A DNA stretch of 64,000 nucleotides. Origin: Aspergillus flavus. Taxonomy: Eukaryota; Ascomycota; Eurotiomycetes; Eurotiales; Aspergillaceae. The translations under genes were made by a program, and so were the position numbers. Positions within the stretch are counted from its first letter, which is position 1. Every line of letters begins with the position of its first letter. The notes beneath the pieces are model-generated. The model had not been told where the DNA came from. It saw nothing but the letters and a program-made list of their open reading frames with translations, and made no database searches. Positions 35,472-47,188 of this stretch are shown here, piece after piece. The DNA is taken from contig NC_092407.1 in assembly GCF_009017415.1 (NCBI RefSeq), positions 4,588,001-4,652,000 on the forward strand. Direction: 5' to 3'.

Positions 35472-36675
35472 ACCCTTTCTTTTGCTTTATGATTGTATGA
35501 ATTAATGGTACGTTGGGTACGGTAAAGGTCATGGCCTGGGCTGGGTGGTTTTCTGTTTCCTTTACATGCGTCAACTTTCTATTATTGTTTAATAAGTGTA
35601 ACTTTTGAGTGATACCACCACATGCATGTTCTCAATGTTTTAGGCGGTTTGCTCGGTTATCACTATGCTACAACTAGTTTACTGAGGTATTATCTTCGCA
35701 TATTGCTTGAGGACTATTCATGTGCTTCTGTCCTAGGAGTTTCTGTCACAATTTTAAAGATATTAAGTGATCACTTTACAATATAGCCCAAAGGTCACTA
35801 GGTAGTATTCTGCCTTTTAGCTAATCTACCACCTTACCCACCCGAGACCTACGTCGATACTCCAACTGGAGTTTCTAATTGGCCTTCTCTAAATTTCCTT
35901 ACATTAAAGCCCCATATGAACGCGCATAGCCAAGCCCTCTGTTCAGGGGAGAGTGGCCAACATCTTCGGAAACTTCAACGAGCAGCCATGATTACTGATC
36001 CAGAAACCGAATATTCTGACCCAATTTTGCAACGAAGATGAGTCAACAGCCCCTGCAAATTGGTGCCTAAGCCTACAGATCCCCTCTCCAGTCTTCTGAA
36101 TTTTCATGTCAAGAAGTCAGAATATATAATTAGTTGGTAGAAGTTAATGGAGAATTAAACAACACCTTGTGCACCTGACTAGGCCTTTATGTATAACTAT
36201 AGTCAACAGTAGTATAGCCAGATTCAAGCCGGTCTATTGTGAGAAGGATCCAGGACTATCCTTACATCCCATAATACAGGACTATTCTGTGCTGTGATGG
36301 CATGGCGATGCATATAGGGAACTTTACAAGTGGAGTGCATACCATATGATCTCGAGAAGCTTACCATATGTGGAAAGGTACTCGGCATCGGAGAGCATGC
36401 ACTTTATAATTATAATCATAATCGGTGTTGAAATAAGATTACGCACTCATTCTTTACTGAACTAGTTTGAAATGACGGCTCCAGTTTCGGTTAGCTTCCG
36501 ATAATCCCGAGTGGATCCATAGAAAATGAGTCATTATCAGATATTGTGCAGGCTACAGTAGTTGCTCTTGCCATATGTACGAAGTACACCTTTCTTTCTT
36601 TTATGTCTTTCCATCTCCTGTACATCTATATACACCTACCGTATAACTCCCATTATCTTCCAAGTGACGTTTAAA
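35472..36675. other. Intergenic region between annexin and LOG-type gene
   Basis: About 1.2 kb, AT-rich, without open frames of note or recognisable repeats. A TATA-like stretch (TATATACACC) near 36627 lies about 50 nt before the LOG-type start. Confidence 0.35.
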
Positions 36676-37502
36676 ATGACTCAAGATAAACCAGCCGTCG
36701 TCTGCGTCTTGTGAGTCAACCATTCCTGCCCTCTATACCTTGACGATCGGCGATTGCCCCTATAATAGACAATGAAAAGCTCTATAATCAGTAAAGCTAA
36801 CCAGTTCCCTCCCCGGGAATATTCAGCTGCGGCGCAACAGCAGGAAAAGACCCAGTCCACCTCGAAGCAGCCCGAGCTCTGGCCTACGAATTCCACAAAA
36901 ATAATGTCCAACTCGTATATGGCGGCGGCACCTCAGGCCTAATGGGCGAGATCGCAAAGACACTAGTTTCCCTATCCGGCCCAAAAGCCGTGCACGGTAT
37001 AATCCCGCGTGCACTTGTCAAAGTATCCGCGAAGAACAGCAACGGGAAGGCTTCCATAACGGCGACGGGAGGCAAGACAGCCGAGCGAGTCGTCTCCGAA
37101 TCCTTGGACGGAGATGAGATCCCCGAGTCGGAGTATGGGGTTACGACAATCGTGCAGGATATGCATACGCGTAAGCGGCTGATGGCGACGAAGGTCATGG
37201 AGGGCGGGCCTGGGTCTGGGTTTGTCACGCTGGCTGGTGGGTTTGGGACGATCGAGGAGGTTATGGAGATGACGACGTGGAATCAGTTGGGGATTCATCG
37301 TGTTGGGGTTGTATTGTTGAATATTAATGGGTACTGGGATGGGTTGCTGGCGTGGGTGCGCAATGCGGTTAAGGAGGGGTTTATCAGTGCCGAGAATGGG
37401 TCGATTCTGGCTGAGGCGTCTGATGTAAAGGAGGTGTGGCCTAAGCTGTTGGAGTATCGGTGTAGCCAAGATCGGTTTCAGTTGAATTGGGGTGAGGAGT
37501 GA
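36676..37502 (+). CDS. LOG-family phosphoribohydrolase (lysine decarboxylase-like fold)
   Basis: There are two exons: 36676-36710 (35 nt) and 36827-37502. The 116-nt intron has a GTGAGT donor, a GCTAACC branch site and a TTCAG acceptor. The product is 236 aa, normal for the family. The strand Val-Val-Cys-Val-Phe-Cys-Gly is split by the intron and is followed by the nucleotide-loop words Tyr-Gly-Gly-Gly-Thr-Ser-Gly-Leu-Met-Gly. The signature usually written PGGxGTxxE appears as Ala-Gly-Gly-Phe-Gly-Thr-Ile-Glu-Glu, with Pro changed to Ala but the catalytic Glu kept. LOG enzymes cleave cytokinin nucleotides or other nucleoside monophosphates to the free base and ribose 5-phosphate. No isopentenyltransferase or P450 partner is visible nearby, so a role in cytokinin synthesis is not indicated. 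Confidence 0.85.
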
Positions 37503-38102
37503 GCACATTTTATAGACTTAGATATATGAATAATAACTAGAATTATGGACTTCATTACAGGGAGCGCTGCTGATATGCCCTCTCTTGCATCCTACGACCC
37601 AGATTGTTCGGACTGTTGGAAGCGGCACCGTCTTCTGGTTCTCATGGAGCTTGAAACGTGCTCTTGGAGGGCAGTCGCTCGTATAGACCAAGTGAAAGCG
37701 TAGTATCATTGCTCTAGTGACTTTTAATAGTTAAGTTAGTGGTAATGGTGGAGCTTTTGAGTGAAATAGGGCAGCAGTAGCTAATTCCCCAAAATGGCAA
37801 TACCCGCGAAGCTACGGAGTATATAAGCTTAAATACCGGAGTTAAGATATCCCCGCAACTTGACAATGGGTTCTGTAGACATTCGAACTGTTGTAAATCG
37901 ATCATTATCACTCCAAATGCCGATGTTTCCGATTCAGATACGTCAATATTCGGCTTTAAGCGATATCTTAATACATCGTCACAGAGGGAGGTATTGCTAA
38001 GAAAAAGATATATAAACTCTATTTGATGCCCTCGAAGACCTCTCAATTCAACTATCCACAAAATCCAAAGCAGTATACTTTATATACACCCATAACCCCA
38101 GA
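37503..38102. other. Intergenic region before the dehydrogenase gene
   Basis: 600 nt with no supported gene. Its right end should contain the promoter of the short-chain dehydrogenase gene, with a TATA-like TTTATATA near 38079. Confidence 0.35.
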
Positions 38103-38970
38103 ATGGTATCTAAAATTGTCCTAGTAACCGGAGCCAATAACGGCATCGGCTACGAAACAGTCAAAGCGCTGCTCCAATCTACCAAAGCAACCTACCATAT
38201 CTTCCTGGGCAGCCGGTCTCTCGAAAAAGGCAACAAAGCACTGGAAGCTCTCAAGGCCGAAGTCCCAGATACGAAAAGCAGCGTTGAACTTCTTCAGCTT
38301 GACCTAACCGACGATGCATCGATCGAGACAGCCTACGAGACAGTGCGCAAGAGCTATAACCACATTGATACCCTCGTGAATAATGCCGGTACGTCATCTA
38401 TCCTACAACTTTATATAAAGACTGCCCATAACAAAAGCATAATACTAACGAAATAACCCAGGCGCCAGCTTCGACGGCGAGCTCCTCGCAGGCCGTGTAT
38501 CGCTCCGCGAGTGCTTCACCAAAGCATACGACGTCAATGTAGCCGGTACACATGTCTTGACCTACACATTCATACCACTCCTTTTGAAGTCTGCCGATCC
38601 ACGATTAATTTTCGTAGCGGGTCTGTCCCATATCACCCAGGCTGCTGAATCGTACTTCCCGACACCGCGGTTGCCGGCGGGTTGGCCGAAAAAGGTTGAT
38701 TTCGAGACCATTGGGTATCGGTGTAGTAAGACGGCATTGAATATCCTGATGCTGGATTGGAATCATAAGCTCAAGGCGGATGGGGTGAAGGTCTGGGGTG
38801 CTGGACCAGGATTTCTGGCGACGGGCTTGGGTGGTTTGACTGAGAAGGTTAGGGAGATGGGTGGTGGACATCCTAGTATTGGGGGTGATTTTATCAAGGA
38901 TGTTGTGGAGGGTGTTAGGGATAGTGATGCCGGGAAGGTGGTGGTGAGGAATGGACTTGCCCCCTGGTGA
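38103..38970 (+). CDS. Short-chain dehydrogenase/reductase
   Basis: There are two exons: 38103-38388 and 38462-38970. The 73-nt intron has a GTACGT donor, an ACTAACG branch site and a CAG acceptor, and falls just after Asn-Asn-Ala. The product is 264 aa, a classical SDR. It has Thr-Gly-Ala-Asn-Asn-Gly-Ile-Gly (residues 9-16, dinucleotide binding), Leu-Asp-Leu-Thr-Asp, Asn-Asn-Ala-Gly, a catalytic Ser near 151, and Tyr181-x3-Lys185. The residues after the first strand give no clear cofactor call, although Gly-Ser-Arg at the end of beta-2 suggests NADP. Substrate unknown. The neighbouring LOG and EBP-like genes do not define a pathway. Confidence 0.9.
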
Positions 38971-39333
38971 GTGTGACATGGTTATTTGGAGTGAGGGGAT
39001 TGTCTCAAGTTGTTGTATGCTTTAATGCTGTTTTCCTTTTCTGGAATATTTATATGTTTTAAGTCTCTGAAGAAAATAGCCAAGATATGTGGTAACATGC
39101 AGTACGAAGCTCGTCGAATAAACCTGAGATTAACTCTATGTTTGCTTCATTTCACACGGTCAAGCATTCAATCGGAAGCTAATTATATATAGGGATATCA
39201 TCATGATTATATGTGGGAAAATATAGAAACCATAAGCGCCATTGCTTATGCGTCAAATTGCCAACTCTATAACGCTAATCACCACAGTCTTCTTCACAAG
39301 CATTTGCTGAGCCAATCTATGAAATGATATTGT
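38971..39333. other. Short convergent intergenic region
   Basis: About 360 nt between the 3' ends of the dehydrogenase (plus) and the EBP-like gene (minus). It contains only AT-rich 3' UTR-like sequence. Confidence 0.4.
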
Positions 39334-40071
39334 TTATTTGCTCTTGCGAGCTTCAGTTGCACTTTCAGCCTTGGTAAAGGCGGTGCGCAGCTCCTTGGTA
39401 GCCTCCCACAACACCCACAGAGGAACCCACACCCAGAGGGTATTGAAAAAGAACAGGTAGAACCATAGGTATACAGGGTTACTCGTCTCTAACTGCGAGC
39501 TACCCGTAAGCCATTCAGGCGCAAAGGTCATGAACCCGCCGTACAGCTCAGCGGTCGCCAGAGCGGGCGCCACCAACCACAGCTTCGCTTTCGCGGAACC
39601 TTTTGCCGCGGCACTTGTCCGGCTGCTGGAGGCCTTCCACAGAAGATAACACACATAGAGAGCTGCGGGACCTCCGAGGAAAACGGTCAATAGTTCGAGA
39701 GAGATCACGTTGGCGTCGGCGGCCGCCCAGCGGAAATCGGCCTTCGCGTATTCCTGCCACAGTCGCGAGCTTGGACGAGTTCCGTATGCAGCTCCGTATA
39801 CGCGGTCCTTCTGATCGAGGAAGTAGGGCGGGCGATTGAATCCAGCGGGGAGGTTTGTGTAGCTGAAGAAGCATTCGTAGAGGAATGAGCCTTCGATGAA
39901 GATGTGGGTGAGGGCGTCATAGGCGTGCCAGAAGAAAAGGACACGGTTTCGCATGTGAGTGGAGGGGATTAACGACCGGCCTAGGATGTAGGCGGCTGGC
40001 ATGAAGGAAAGGGCAAACGCGATGCAAAGACATGTCGCAACGTCGAGGGTGAAAGGTGCAACAGTCGACAT
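39334..40071 (-). CDS. EBP (emopamil-binding/EXPERA) domain membrane protein, sterol isomerase-like
   Basis: A single-exon 245-aa protein. It has several hydrophobic segments: residues about 9-30, 42-65, 120-142, 160-182 and 200-222. In the second is Trp-His-Ala-Tyr-Asp-Ala-Leu-Thr-His-Ile-Phe-Ile-Glu-Gly-Ser-Phe, which matches the His/Asp/Glu pattern of the EXPERA family. A later Glu-Leu-Tyr-Gly-Gly-Phe-Met and an aromatic Leu-Trp-Phe-Tyr-Leu-Phe-Phe-Phe-Asn segment also match EBP. Members include delta8-delta7 sterol isomerases and EBP-like proteins of the ER. Fungal ergosterol synthesis normally uses the unrelated Erg2, so this is probably an accessory enzyme for another terpenoid or steroid, by inference. 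The basic Lys-Ser-Lys tail could be an ER retrieval signal. Confidence 0.85.
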   Translation of the reverse strand: MSTVAPFTLDVATCLCIAFALSFMPAAYILGRSLIPSTHMRNRVLFFWHAYDALTHIFIEGSFLYECFFSYTNLPAGFNRPPYFLDQKDRVYGAAYGTRPSSRLWQEYAKADFRWAAADANVISLELLTVFLGGPAALYVCYLLWKASSSRTSAAAKGSAKAKLWLVAPALATAELYGGFMTFAPEWLTGSSQLETSNPVYLWFYLFFFNTLWVWVPLWVLWEATKELRTAFTKAESATEARKSK

Positions 40072-41437
40072 GTTGGGGCGTCTGCTGCTCGACCTGGGCT
40101 TTTGTTGTTTTTATACCCCACCAGCAATATAGGTCCCAGATGGGGAGAAACTAGTTGTACGATGAGGAAAGATCAAGTGTGGTTATGTCAGGTTTCTGTC
40201 ATGGACACGTCAGTAGGTTAACGCTGGAGACGTTGTGGTCGTGGTCTGAATTTGATCTCAATCTTGGGCCCCTGAAAATGTGAGAATGATCGACAGCGTG
40301 GCTCGTGCCTGAGGCAGCGGCGTAGTTGCGGACCCACTTCCGAGATCTTGTGCGGAGTACGGAGTACTGTACATACTACTACGGCGACCACCTTATGGTC
40401 TTCATCTTTCCTAAGTAGTATAACACTATGGCTTCATTTATGAGAGGATCATATTCGTTGCCCAATGAAACACTCCAGGTTTCTTTATATTATTCCATTT
40501 ATCAGGTCACACACTAATGCCGAGAGCCGAGCCCTCGATAGTGCGGTCCTCAATGGATCGCCTCCACGGCAAACAATGAATGACGCCCCCGCATAAAACT
40601 TCCTCCACAGCCGCAAGGCTTTGGGCACAAGAAGGATCTCAGCCTGATTGGGCCAAACACGAGGAAATGGCTTGGTTCTCTCTTCATGTGAGCCAGCCTC
40701 CCCAGATTCTTGTTCACCCTCGAGTTGCGGATCTATGATACTTCACTCGACTTGACTTGCCGCATCTGGAAGAAATGAAGTGAAAAAGGAAGTCTAGACC
40801 TGCTCCCCCATACACTCAGTAACGCATCTAGCAACTACAAGAGCTGCTGTCTTTGTTCGCTCTGACAGAAAGATTTCAAAGAAATCTCCTCCTGTGGAGC
40901 CGACTCGCCTCTAACACCCATTCATTGGCTCCCGGTTTCCCTCTATGGGAACCATAAATCTCCTGACTCCGATGAGCCACAAAGAGTACTTGTGCACTTG
41001 AGGAAGCTCTTCTTCTCCGATTTTACTATCTCATGCTGTGCTGCGCCTCTGCGAAAGCAACCTTGGTACCTTTTGCTGTGTCCTCCATGGCGTTCGCGCC
41101 TCATGATACTCACCGGTACCCTGCATCTCCCGCCAGGAATCAGGTCAGATAAGTTCTGATCTGCTCTGTCTTCCTCATTGCCCGGACTAGCCCACGTGGT
41201 TACTATTGGAAAGACACACGTTGTGCTAACTTTCATGCTTATCTGCCCTACAATCTCTTATTTCTTTTCTTGAATCATCCCATCTTTTTACCTCGGCCAA
41301 AGTCCATCCTCCCTAATCAACAATGAAACTCTGGGAAGTCTCTGTATCTACTGAACTGTACACATGCTGAGCTATTTACAACACGTTTTATTGTCGCTCT
41401 CGTGCATTAAATCACGTTAGACAAACAAACTGCCACC
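40072..41437. other. Divergent promoter region
   Basis: About 1.4 kb between the EBP-like gene (minus) and the six-exon gene (plus), so it holds both promoters. No gene or repeat was recognised. Confidence 0.4.
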
Positions 41438-44400
41438 ATGGCCACTTCCCCCGATTCAAGCGCGGCTGATATTCTCACTCTCACAAAGCTGGCATGGGAT
41501 CTTTACCATAACTGCTATCTTATTACTAGTGACGCCCCCGAAGTTTTCAAACAGCTCGTGAATGAATTAGCCTCTCTGCAAGGTGTTCTTCGAGCTCTCC
41601 GCGATGACGTAAATTCCAACGCGTCCTTCTTCGACGACCTAGAAGAGGGTCGCAGAAATACTTTACAGCGATGCTTGAACGCCTGCTCCAATACTTTACA
41701 GAACGTGAAGGAGGTGGTTGCCAAGTACAGGAATCTGGGAGTGGGTGATGGTAAACAGTTCTGGCAGAGAGTTAAATGGGTCGCACAACGAGGAGAGATA
41801 GATGATTTGAAGTCTAGGATCATGATCCATACCTGCAACCTTAGCTTATGTATGAGTTCAATTGGCAAGTTAGTATCCCAGATTGGCTTTTCAAGTGGTT
41901 GTCTGCTTACGGGTTTAGTTCAACTTTGGCAAGAATTGAGAGATCAATGGCGGTTGCTCTAGAACAGAAAAGCTTCCCCTCCACACCGGAAACGCTGTCG
42001 AATGGGCAGCGTGTCCTGAGAACACCACCAATACCGGGAGATGATGACTTTCAGCTGGACGAGTCACTGCGTATTGAGCCATTGCGTGTTAGTCCGAAAG
42101 GTATCCCTATGAGGGCAAATAGTTTACCGACTGTTGAGAGCCATGCTCGTATCTCTGCCTCAGAATCGATTCTTTCCGGCGGGTCTGAATGGTCAGCAAC
42201 CACAGTTAACACTACTTCTCCATCCATCAATGACCCACTGAAGCGTTCCATGTCACATAATTATGTGATTAGACGTACTGGTTCATGTGCATCGGAGCCG
42301 AGGCATCTGAGAATGCCAAGCTCTGAGAGTGCGCAACTCGGCATCCACCCAGCATTACGAGAAGAGCCCTTTTTGGATAATCGCACTGAGTCCTCAGGGT
42401 CTGAGCTGGATAATACGGCCGTCACAAGTGCTGTCGCAACTGCTATGCAACAGCTTCAGCAGGTACAAATTCGAGAAAGTATCCTGCGACCATTGCGGTA
42501 TGAACCGCGCGATAAACTCCACCGACCTGATCCCCAGCTTAGGAGAAGCTTTGATGCCCTGGTGCGGGATGAGTTGAGGATTAAGCGCCTAAGCACAAGT
42601 GATTGGCTACGAGTCGCAGTGTGGTGGCTTTTGAAGGTGCGTCAGATACTACCCCTCTATCATTCTATAACCCGACGACGATTAACGAAGTTTCAAGGCC
42701 CGGGCAGCTCTTGCCAGTTCGGATAGGCCGAGCCTTGTCGGCCCTCGAGGCAGTGTGACTCCACCAACAGGGTCCTGGGCCCCGGGCGATCAAGCCTATG
42801 TCGATCTCCTCAAAGCATCATATATCTTATACGACATTGTTTTGGCTGATACAAGCTTGCACGCCATTCTGACACACGAAAACAGGAAGCTGATCTCCGA
42901 CTTATCCGAGGTAAGTCATGATGTACTTCGTTCAGATATCGTACCCTAATCGCTCAGTAGGGCATCAAAGATGAGTTCGCACATTTCATCTCATTGGACG
43001 TCCCCGAATACTCTATCATACAGTCTCAAAATCTGGACATTTGGGAGCCTTTACAGCCAGAAGAAGCCGCTGAGAAGGGCAGTGATTCAATCATCGGTCT
43101 GAACAATGTGCGTTGGGATACCGTCGACCTAGAAGACGCGGGGGATGAAGAAGAAAAGGTTTTTTATCGAACGTTCGTAAACGCTGGTATTGGTAGCAAA
43201 AGACTCCGTATGCGAACAAAGGGTGCCCCGTATATGCTCCTTCTGTCTGCGAGAGAAGGGGAAAGCGAGCCAAAGATCACGATCTGCAACCAGAGCGGCA
43301 CACTTTGTTTGCAGCGGGACTGTAAGTGAATTGGCCTAGCAATGATCGCAGCTATATCTAAATGGCAAATACTGACAATTGACTGACCAGTTTTGCCCGA
43401 AGATCTGGCTCAAATGATACGAGTCTGGCAAGCCACTGTCTCTGGTTATCCCGGCATGAAAATCTCAGAACCTATTGTGATACGCTTCGATACTAAAAGT
43501 GTATCTGTCTCTTTCCAACACGCGTCTGACCTGCAGTATTTCATAAATCTGCCAAAAGCATACTTTGACGCCGTATGGCAGCGAGAGCCTGTAGACTCCG
43601 ATCAGTTCTCTGAGACTGTCTTATTTAGGAGCTCTGTCGAAAAGTTTGAGCAGCTAAAAGCGCCGACTATGAGGCCCATGAATCCCCCGGTAATCCACAA
43701 ATCGTGCGAAGTGCGCATTCTGGAGAGGTCTTATGGAGAGGCATGGCAGTCTGTCCGGCGCATGGTCATTAGCTCTTGGGTAGCCGAGCAGGCACCGTGG
43801 TGCATCGAGTTATTCATGCCCATGAGCCGTGTCCAAGTCTGTCGCGGCACTGATTCTGGACAGATCTTGGTGAAATGGTCAGATACGTGCCAAGAAAGGT
43901 CGACCAAGACAGATGGAAATTACCACCCTTTGTATTCTTACGTATACGATGACAATAGCCCTAACATCGGGCTCGGACTACAATTCCGGTCTCAAAAGCA
44001 GGTAGAAGATTTTGAAAAGGCCATTCTCAGCATGTGTTCCCAATCGAGCTTTTCCTGGGATCAGCCTACCAGCTCTGGATATGTCTATGACGTTGTAGAT
44101 CCCTCAGGGGACCAAAAGCAATACAAGGCCATTCTGCTCATCCAATCGCGTTTGACTTGGAAATACTGCAGCCTCTACTATGTTTACCGAGATACAGATT
44201 ATGTATACGACCACAGAACTCTACGTGTCCGGTTTCCCCGCCTATTCTACACCGATTATATTTCGTCACATGTCGACAGGTTATACCCAGCCGACCGTCC
44301 AGTATCATTCTCCCATTGCGAGAAGAAGGTCGGAAATATGACAGCAGAATTTGACGAGGAACCGCTGTTGCGTAGCTTTATGAGCTCGCTAGCCAACGGG

Positions 44401-44877
44401 TACGAACTTTTGTACTCACGACGCGCTGTTTCCCTAGTGACTAAAGGTAAAAGCCTTTTCGGGGCCAGGAAGTCAAACAAAGGTGAAACAGAAGTACAGC
44501 TATGGCGGAAAGGGGCGTCTATTCAGATGTCGTCACGGTGGGATGAACATGTCACCGACAAGTGGCTGACCGTCTCTGTGATGCCGGGTGCTCTACAGCC
44601 AGCCAAGGATAGTACGCGAGTCGACTTTTCAACGCTTCAATATTCTAGGGGATCTTTCCTTAATATGGCAGGTATTCTCGCCGTGGCTCCGAAAGACCCT
44701 AACATGGCTCGACGGGGTGGACAACTCGCGATAAACTTTGCTACTTCTAAAGGTATACTTCTAGGGAATTAATTTGGTTAGGGTGTCTATGTGTAGCTAA
44801 CAGTGATGCTTTTAGACCGACATGATTTCGTTGCCGCTTTGGAATGCGACTCTGTTCCTCCCGCCTACGACGTATGA
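41438..44877 (+). CDS. Uncharacterised 1,048-aa fungal protein (six exons)
   Basis: I rebuilt exons 41438-41868, 41919-42636, 42698-42910, 42961-43321, 43391-44752 and 44816-44877. The introns are 50-69 nt and have good donors and branch sites. The ATG is in a perfect GCCACCATGG context. Residues 1-150 form a helical domain like the fungal N-terminal module seen in many ankyrin/STAND and regulatory proteins (Leu-Thr-Lys-Leu-Ala-Trp-Asp-Leu-Tyr, then Leu-x2-Glu-Leu-x-Ser-Leu-x2-Val-Leu). Residues 150-350 are Ser-rich and disordered. The C-terminal two-thirds is beta-rich, with many aromatic residues and three related-looking segments (Val-Ser-Phe near 500, Ala-Glu-Phe near 790, the last near 860), possibly PH-like. 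No catalytic motif is visible. The last intron removes an in-frame stop and gives a 20-codon tail, so the shorter ending at 44772 is an alternative. Confidence 0.75.
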
Positions 44878-46359
44878 CTATTTTGGGTTGGCATATGGTG
44901 CGGCGTTGGTTTGGGGGTTTGTTCTTACGAGCGCTGGTTGTGTATTATATCTCGGGACAATGGGATTTTCACGGATAGCACATCAATTAAGTCACCATTT
45001 GAAATGATGATGTATCAAAACCATCGTCTAGCAACCTCTGTAAAAGTAAACAAACGAAGAAGAATTAAAATTAAAAGATCGATAGATAAATGCGAAGGAT
45101 ATGACAAAATAAAAAGAAGAATAGTCTCGTCTAGAATTGAATTAGGAGCCATTAGACCACGTGACTTGTCTTTTGTGGCACAAGAAACCTTCAAGTGGTA
45201 GTAGGCTGTTTGATTCCTTGCTAACTAGGTATCCAGGTTCCTGGTGCCCTAAAGAAGAGAAGACCTCTCGACTACTCCCGGTGTGAATATACATTTTGTT
45301 ATTGGTAACGTTGTGCGATCATAGAGTCCCATACTGGATATCCCGAGACCTTCCCGATAAGCCCCGTCAATGTGTAGAACGACCATTTGGACTGTACCAA
45401 AACCGATAGTCAGTGGTCACAGAGAGCGGCTGTTGATCGCTGGAAACATGGCTATTGCCAACTTGTGTATTGCGTCAGTATCTGAGAATGATGTAATGCA
45501 CATATTTGACTGCGGTCATTTCCAAGACCAATATCACCATACTTATATTTGAGATGTAACACTGCAGCAGTTGGATGAGGTACAATGACAGCTGCTCGTG
45601 CCAGAAGATGGTCTCTGGGGGATACTTGTGATGGATTCGAGAGACTACACATCACCCGCTGACTGATACCCCACTCGCCCAGGAGATCTCGCATAGAAGT
45701 CCTGTGGGACGTCATATATATTGTTGTAGGTCGAGAAGAAGTGATGAGGAAAAAATGAAGGTAGGTTTTCATGAAGAATGTAAGCCCGATCTCAAGAAAG
45801 GAAAAAAGCTATTGTACTACCTGTTCCTGCCGAATAAGTTTCAACATTTCCCGCCATTATTCGTCACTAGTCAACAGCTTTCGTCCGCCACTCCGTCCCG
45901 CGATGACTCAATTCAGGGCGTTTTACACACGCGTACCGTGTGATCGGTGGGGCTAGTTCGATTTATGAGTCTTCAACCTTCGGATCTTCAGTCGCCGGAC
46001 GAGTCACCCGGGCGATCGTATACTACACCCTTTGACTCGTGCGCCTTGCACGTGCAGGCCGCATGACCAACCCAATAGGGGCGGAGCTGCTTTATAATCC
46101 TGACTGCCTACGCCCTTTTGTTACCGCTATTGAGATGTGTCCATTGCGCTATGAATAGACGTTGCGAGGCTTGGGACTTTCGTTGAGGAGGGTTCTCAAT
46201 ACTGGCCTTTTTCAAAGGTACCCATTAGCGTTTTGGTTCTGCCTGGGCTTAGCTATTTTCTCAAGTTCTCTTCTCCTCGCTAGTCTACCTATAAATCTGG
46301 CCTTCTTTCCTAGTGGATTAGTTCCTTCTCCAAGTTTCTATTAGCGTTACGTTGTTGGC
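44878..46359. other. Intergenic region
   Basis: About 1.5 kb with no supported gene. A hydrophobic frame near 46162-46344 lacks an ATG and was not called. Confidence 0.35.
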
Positions 46360-46914
46360 ATGCCGCATTTACTCCACCACAGAAGACGCCATTCCTGGCC
46401 ATACTGCGGACCAGGGCCCCGTCGCAACGTTCCACTTTTGCGAGTGGCAGAGCAGCAGACTGAACTCGAACAACAGTTTCTCACTCCGCTTGCTTCGGGC
46501 GACTATATCGAAGATGATGCTGCATCCGCAGGAATCGTTCCTCCCAAGGCCACTCGCCCCCATTATCGCATTTGGCCCCATTCGAAGACCACAGTCGAAC
46601 ACACCATCCCCAGCACCGGCCGCAGCTATGGCTCTGGCTCTGGATCCTTGCGGCGTATGATCCGCCCGCCGTTGGATAAGGCTCGGTCGCTTTTCGTCCT
46701 GCCCACCACGACTACTGCCGGTCAGAACGTCGTGATTTCATACTGGGTGCCGCAGAATCCTGTTATGCAGCCAGCTGCCCCTGATAGAGGTCGGGAACTT
46801 TCCAGTCTGCCTAAGCATTTGGCGGTTGATAGAAACCATCGCCGGTGTCACTCGGAGCAGCCGCGGTCTTGGAGGCGGCCGAGTGCAAGTTTGTGGACGC
46901 TTACCGAGGAGTGA
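46360..46914 (+). CDS. Uncharacterised small protein (184 aa)
   Basis: A single-exon frame starts at an ATG and encodes 184 aa. Its base composition is clearly GC-richer than both flanks, which supports coding. The protein is rich in Arg, Pro, Ser and His, with a Gly/Ser stretch near residue 90 and no membrane segment or known motif. It is probably disordered. A longer plus-strand frame overlapping the first half (46352-46660) has less convincing composition and was left out. Confidence 0.5.
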   Translation: MPHLLHHRRRHSWPYCGPGPRRNVPLLRVAEQQTELEQQFLTPLASGDYIEDDAASAGIVPPKATRPHYRIWPHSKTTVEHTIPSTGRSYGSGSGSLRRMIRPPLDKARSLFVLPTTTTAGQNVVISYWVPQNPVMQPAAPDRGRELSSLPKHLAVDRNHRRCHSEQPRSWRRPSASLWTLTEE

Positions 46915-47143
46915 TTTCCCGCTTCTTCTTTTTCTTTTTCATGGACTCCAATTTTGTAGTTTGCTTTGTTGACCATCATTGTCATGCTTGCAGTTGGTAA
47001 TTTGGTTTTTGTGTTTATAAGATCCTTGCGGATGGGAAGGGGATGGAGTCATCTGCATTGCATTAGAGCGGCATCATAATGGGGAGGCGTTCGAACTGCT
47101 TTTAAATCGGGCAACGGCAGAGAGGAAAAGGACAAAAATAAAC

Positions 47144-47188
<45 letters not shown>

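Noticed and set aside
46162..46344. Hydrophobic 60-codon frame left of the 184-aa gene
   Set aside because: It starts with TTG, not ATG, and no splice join to the next frame was convincing.
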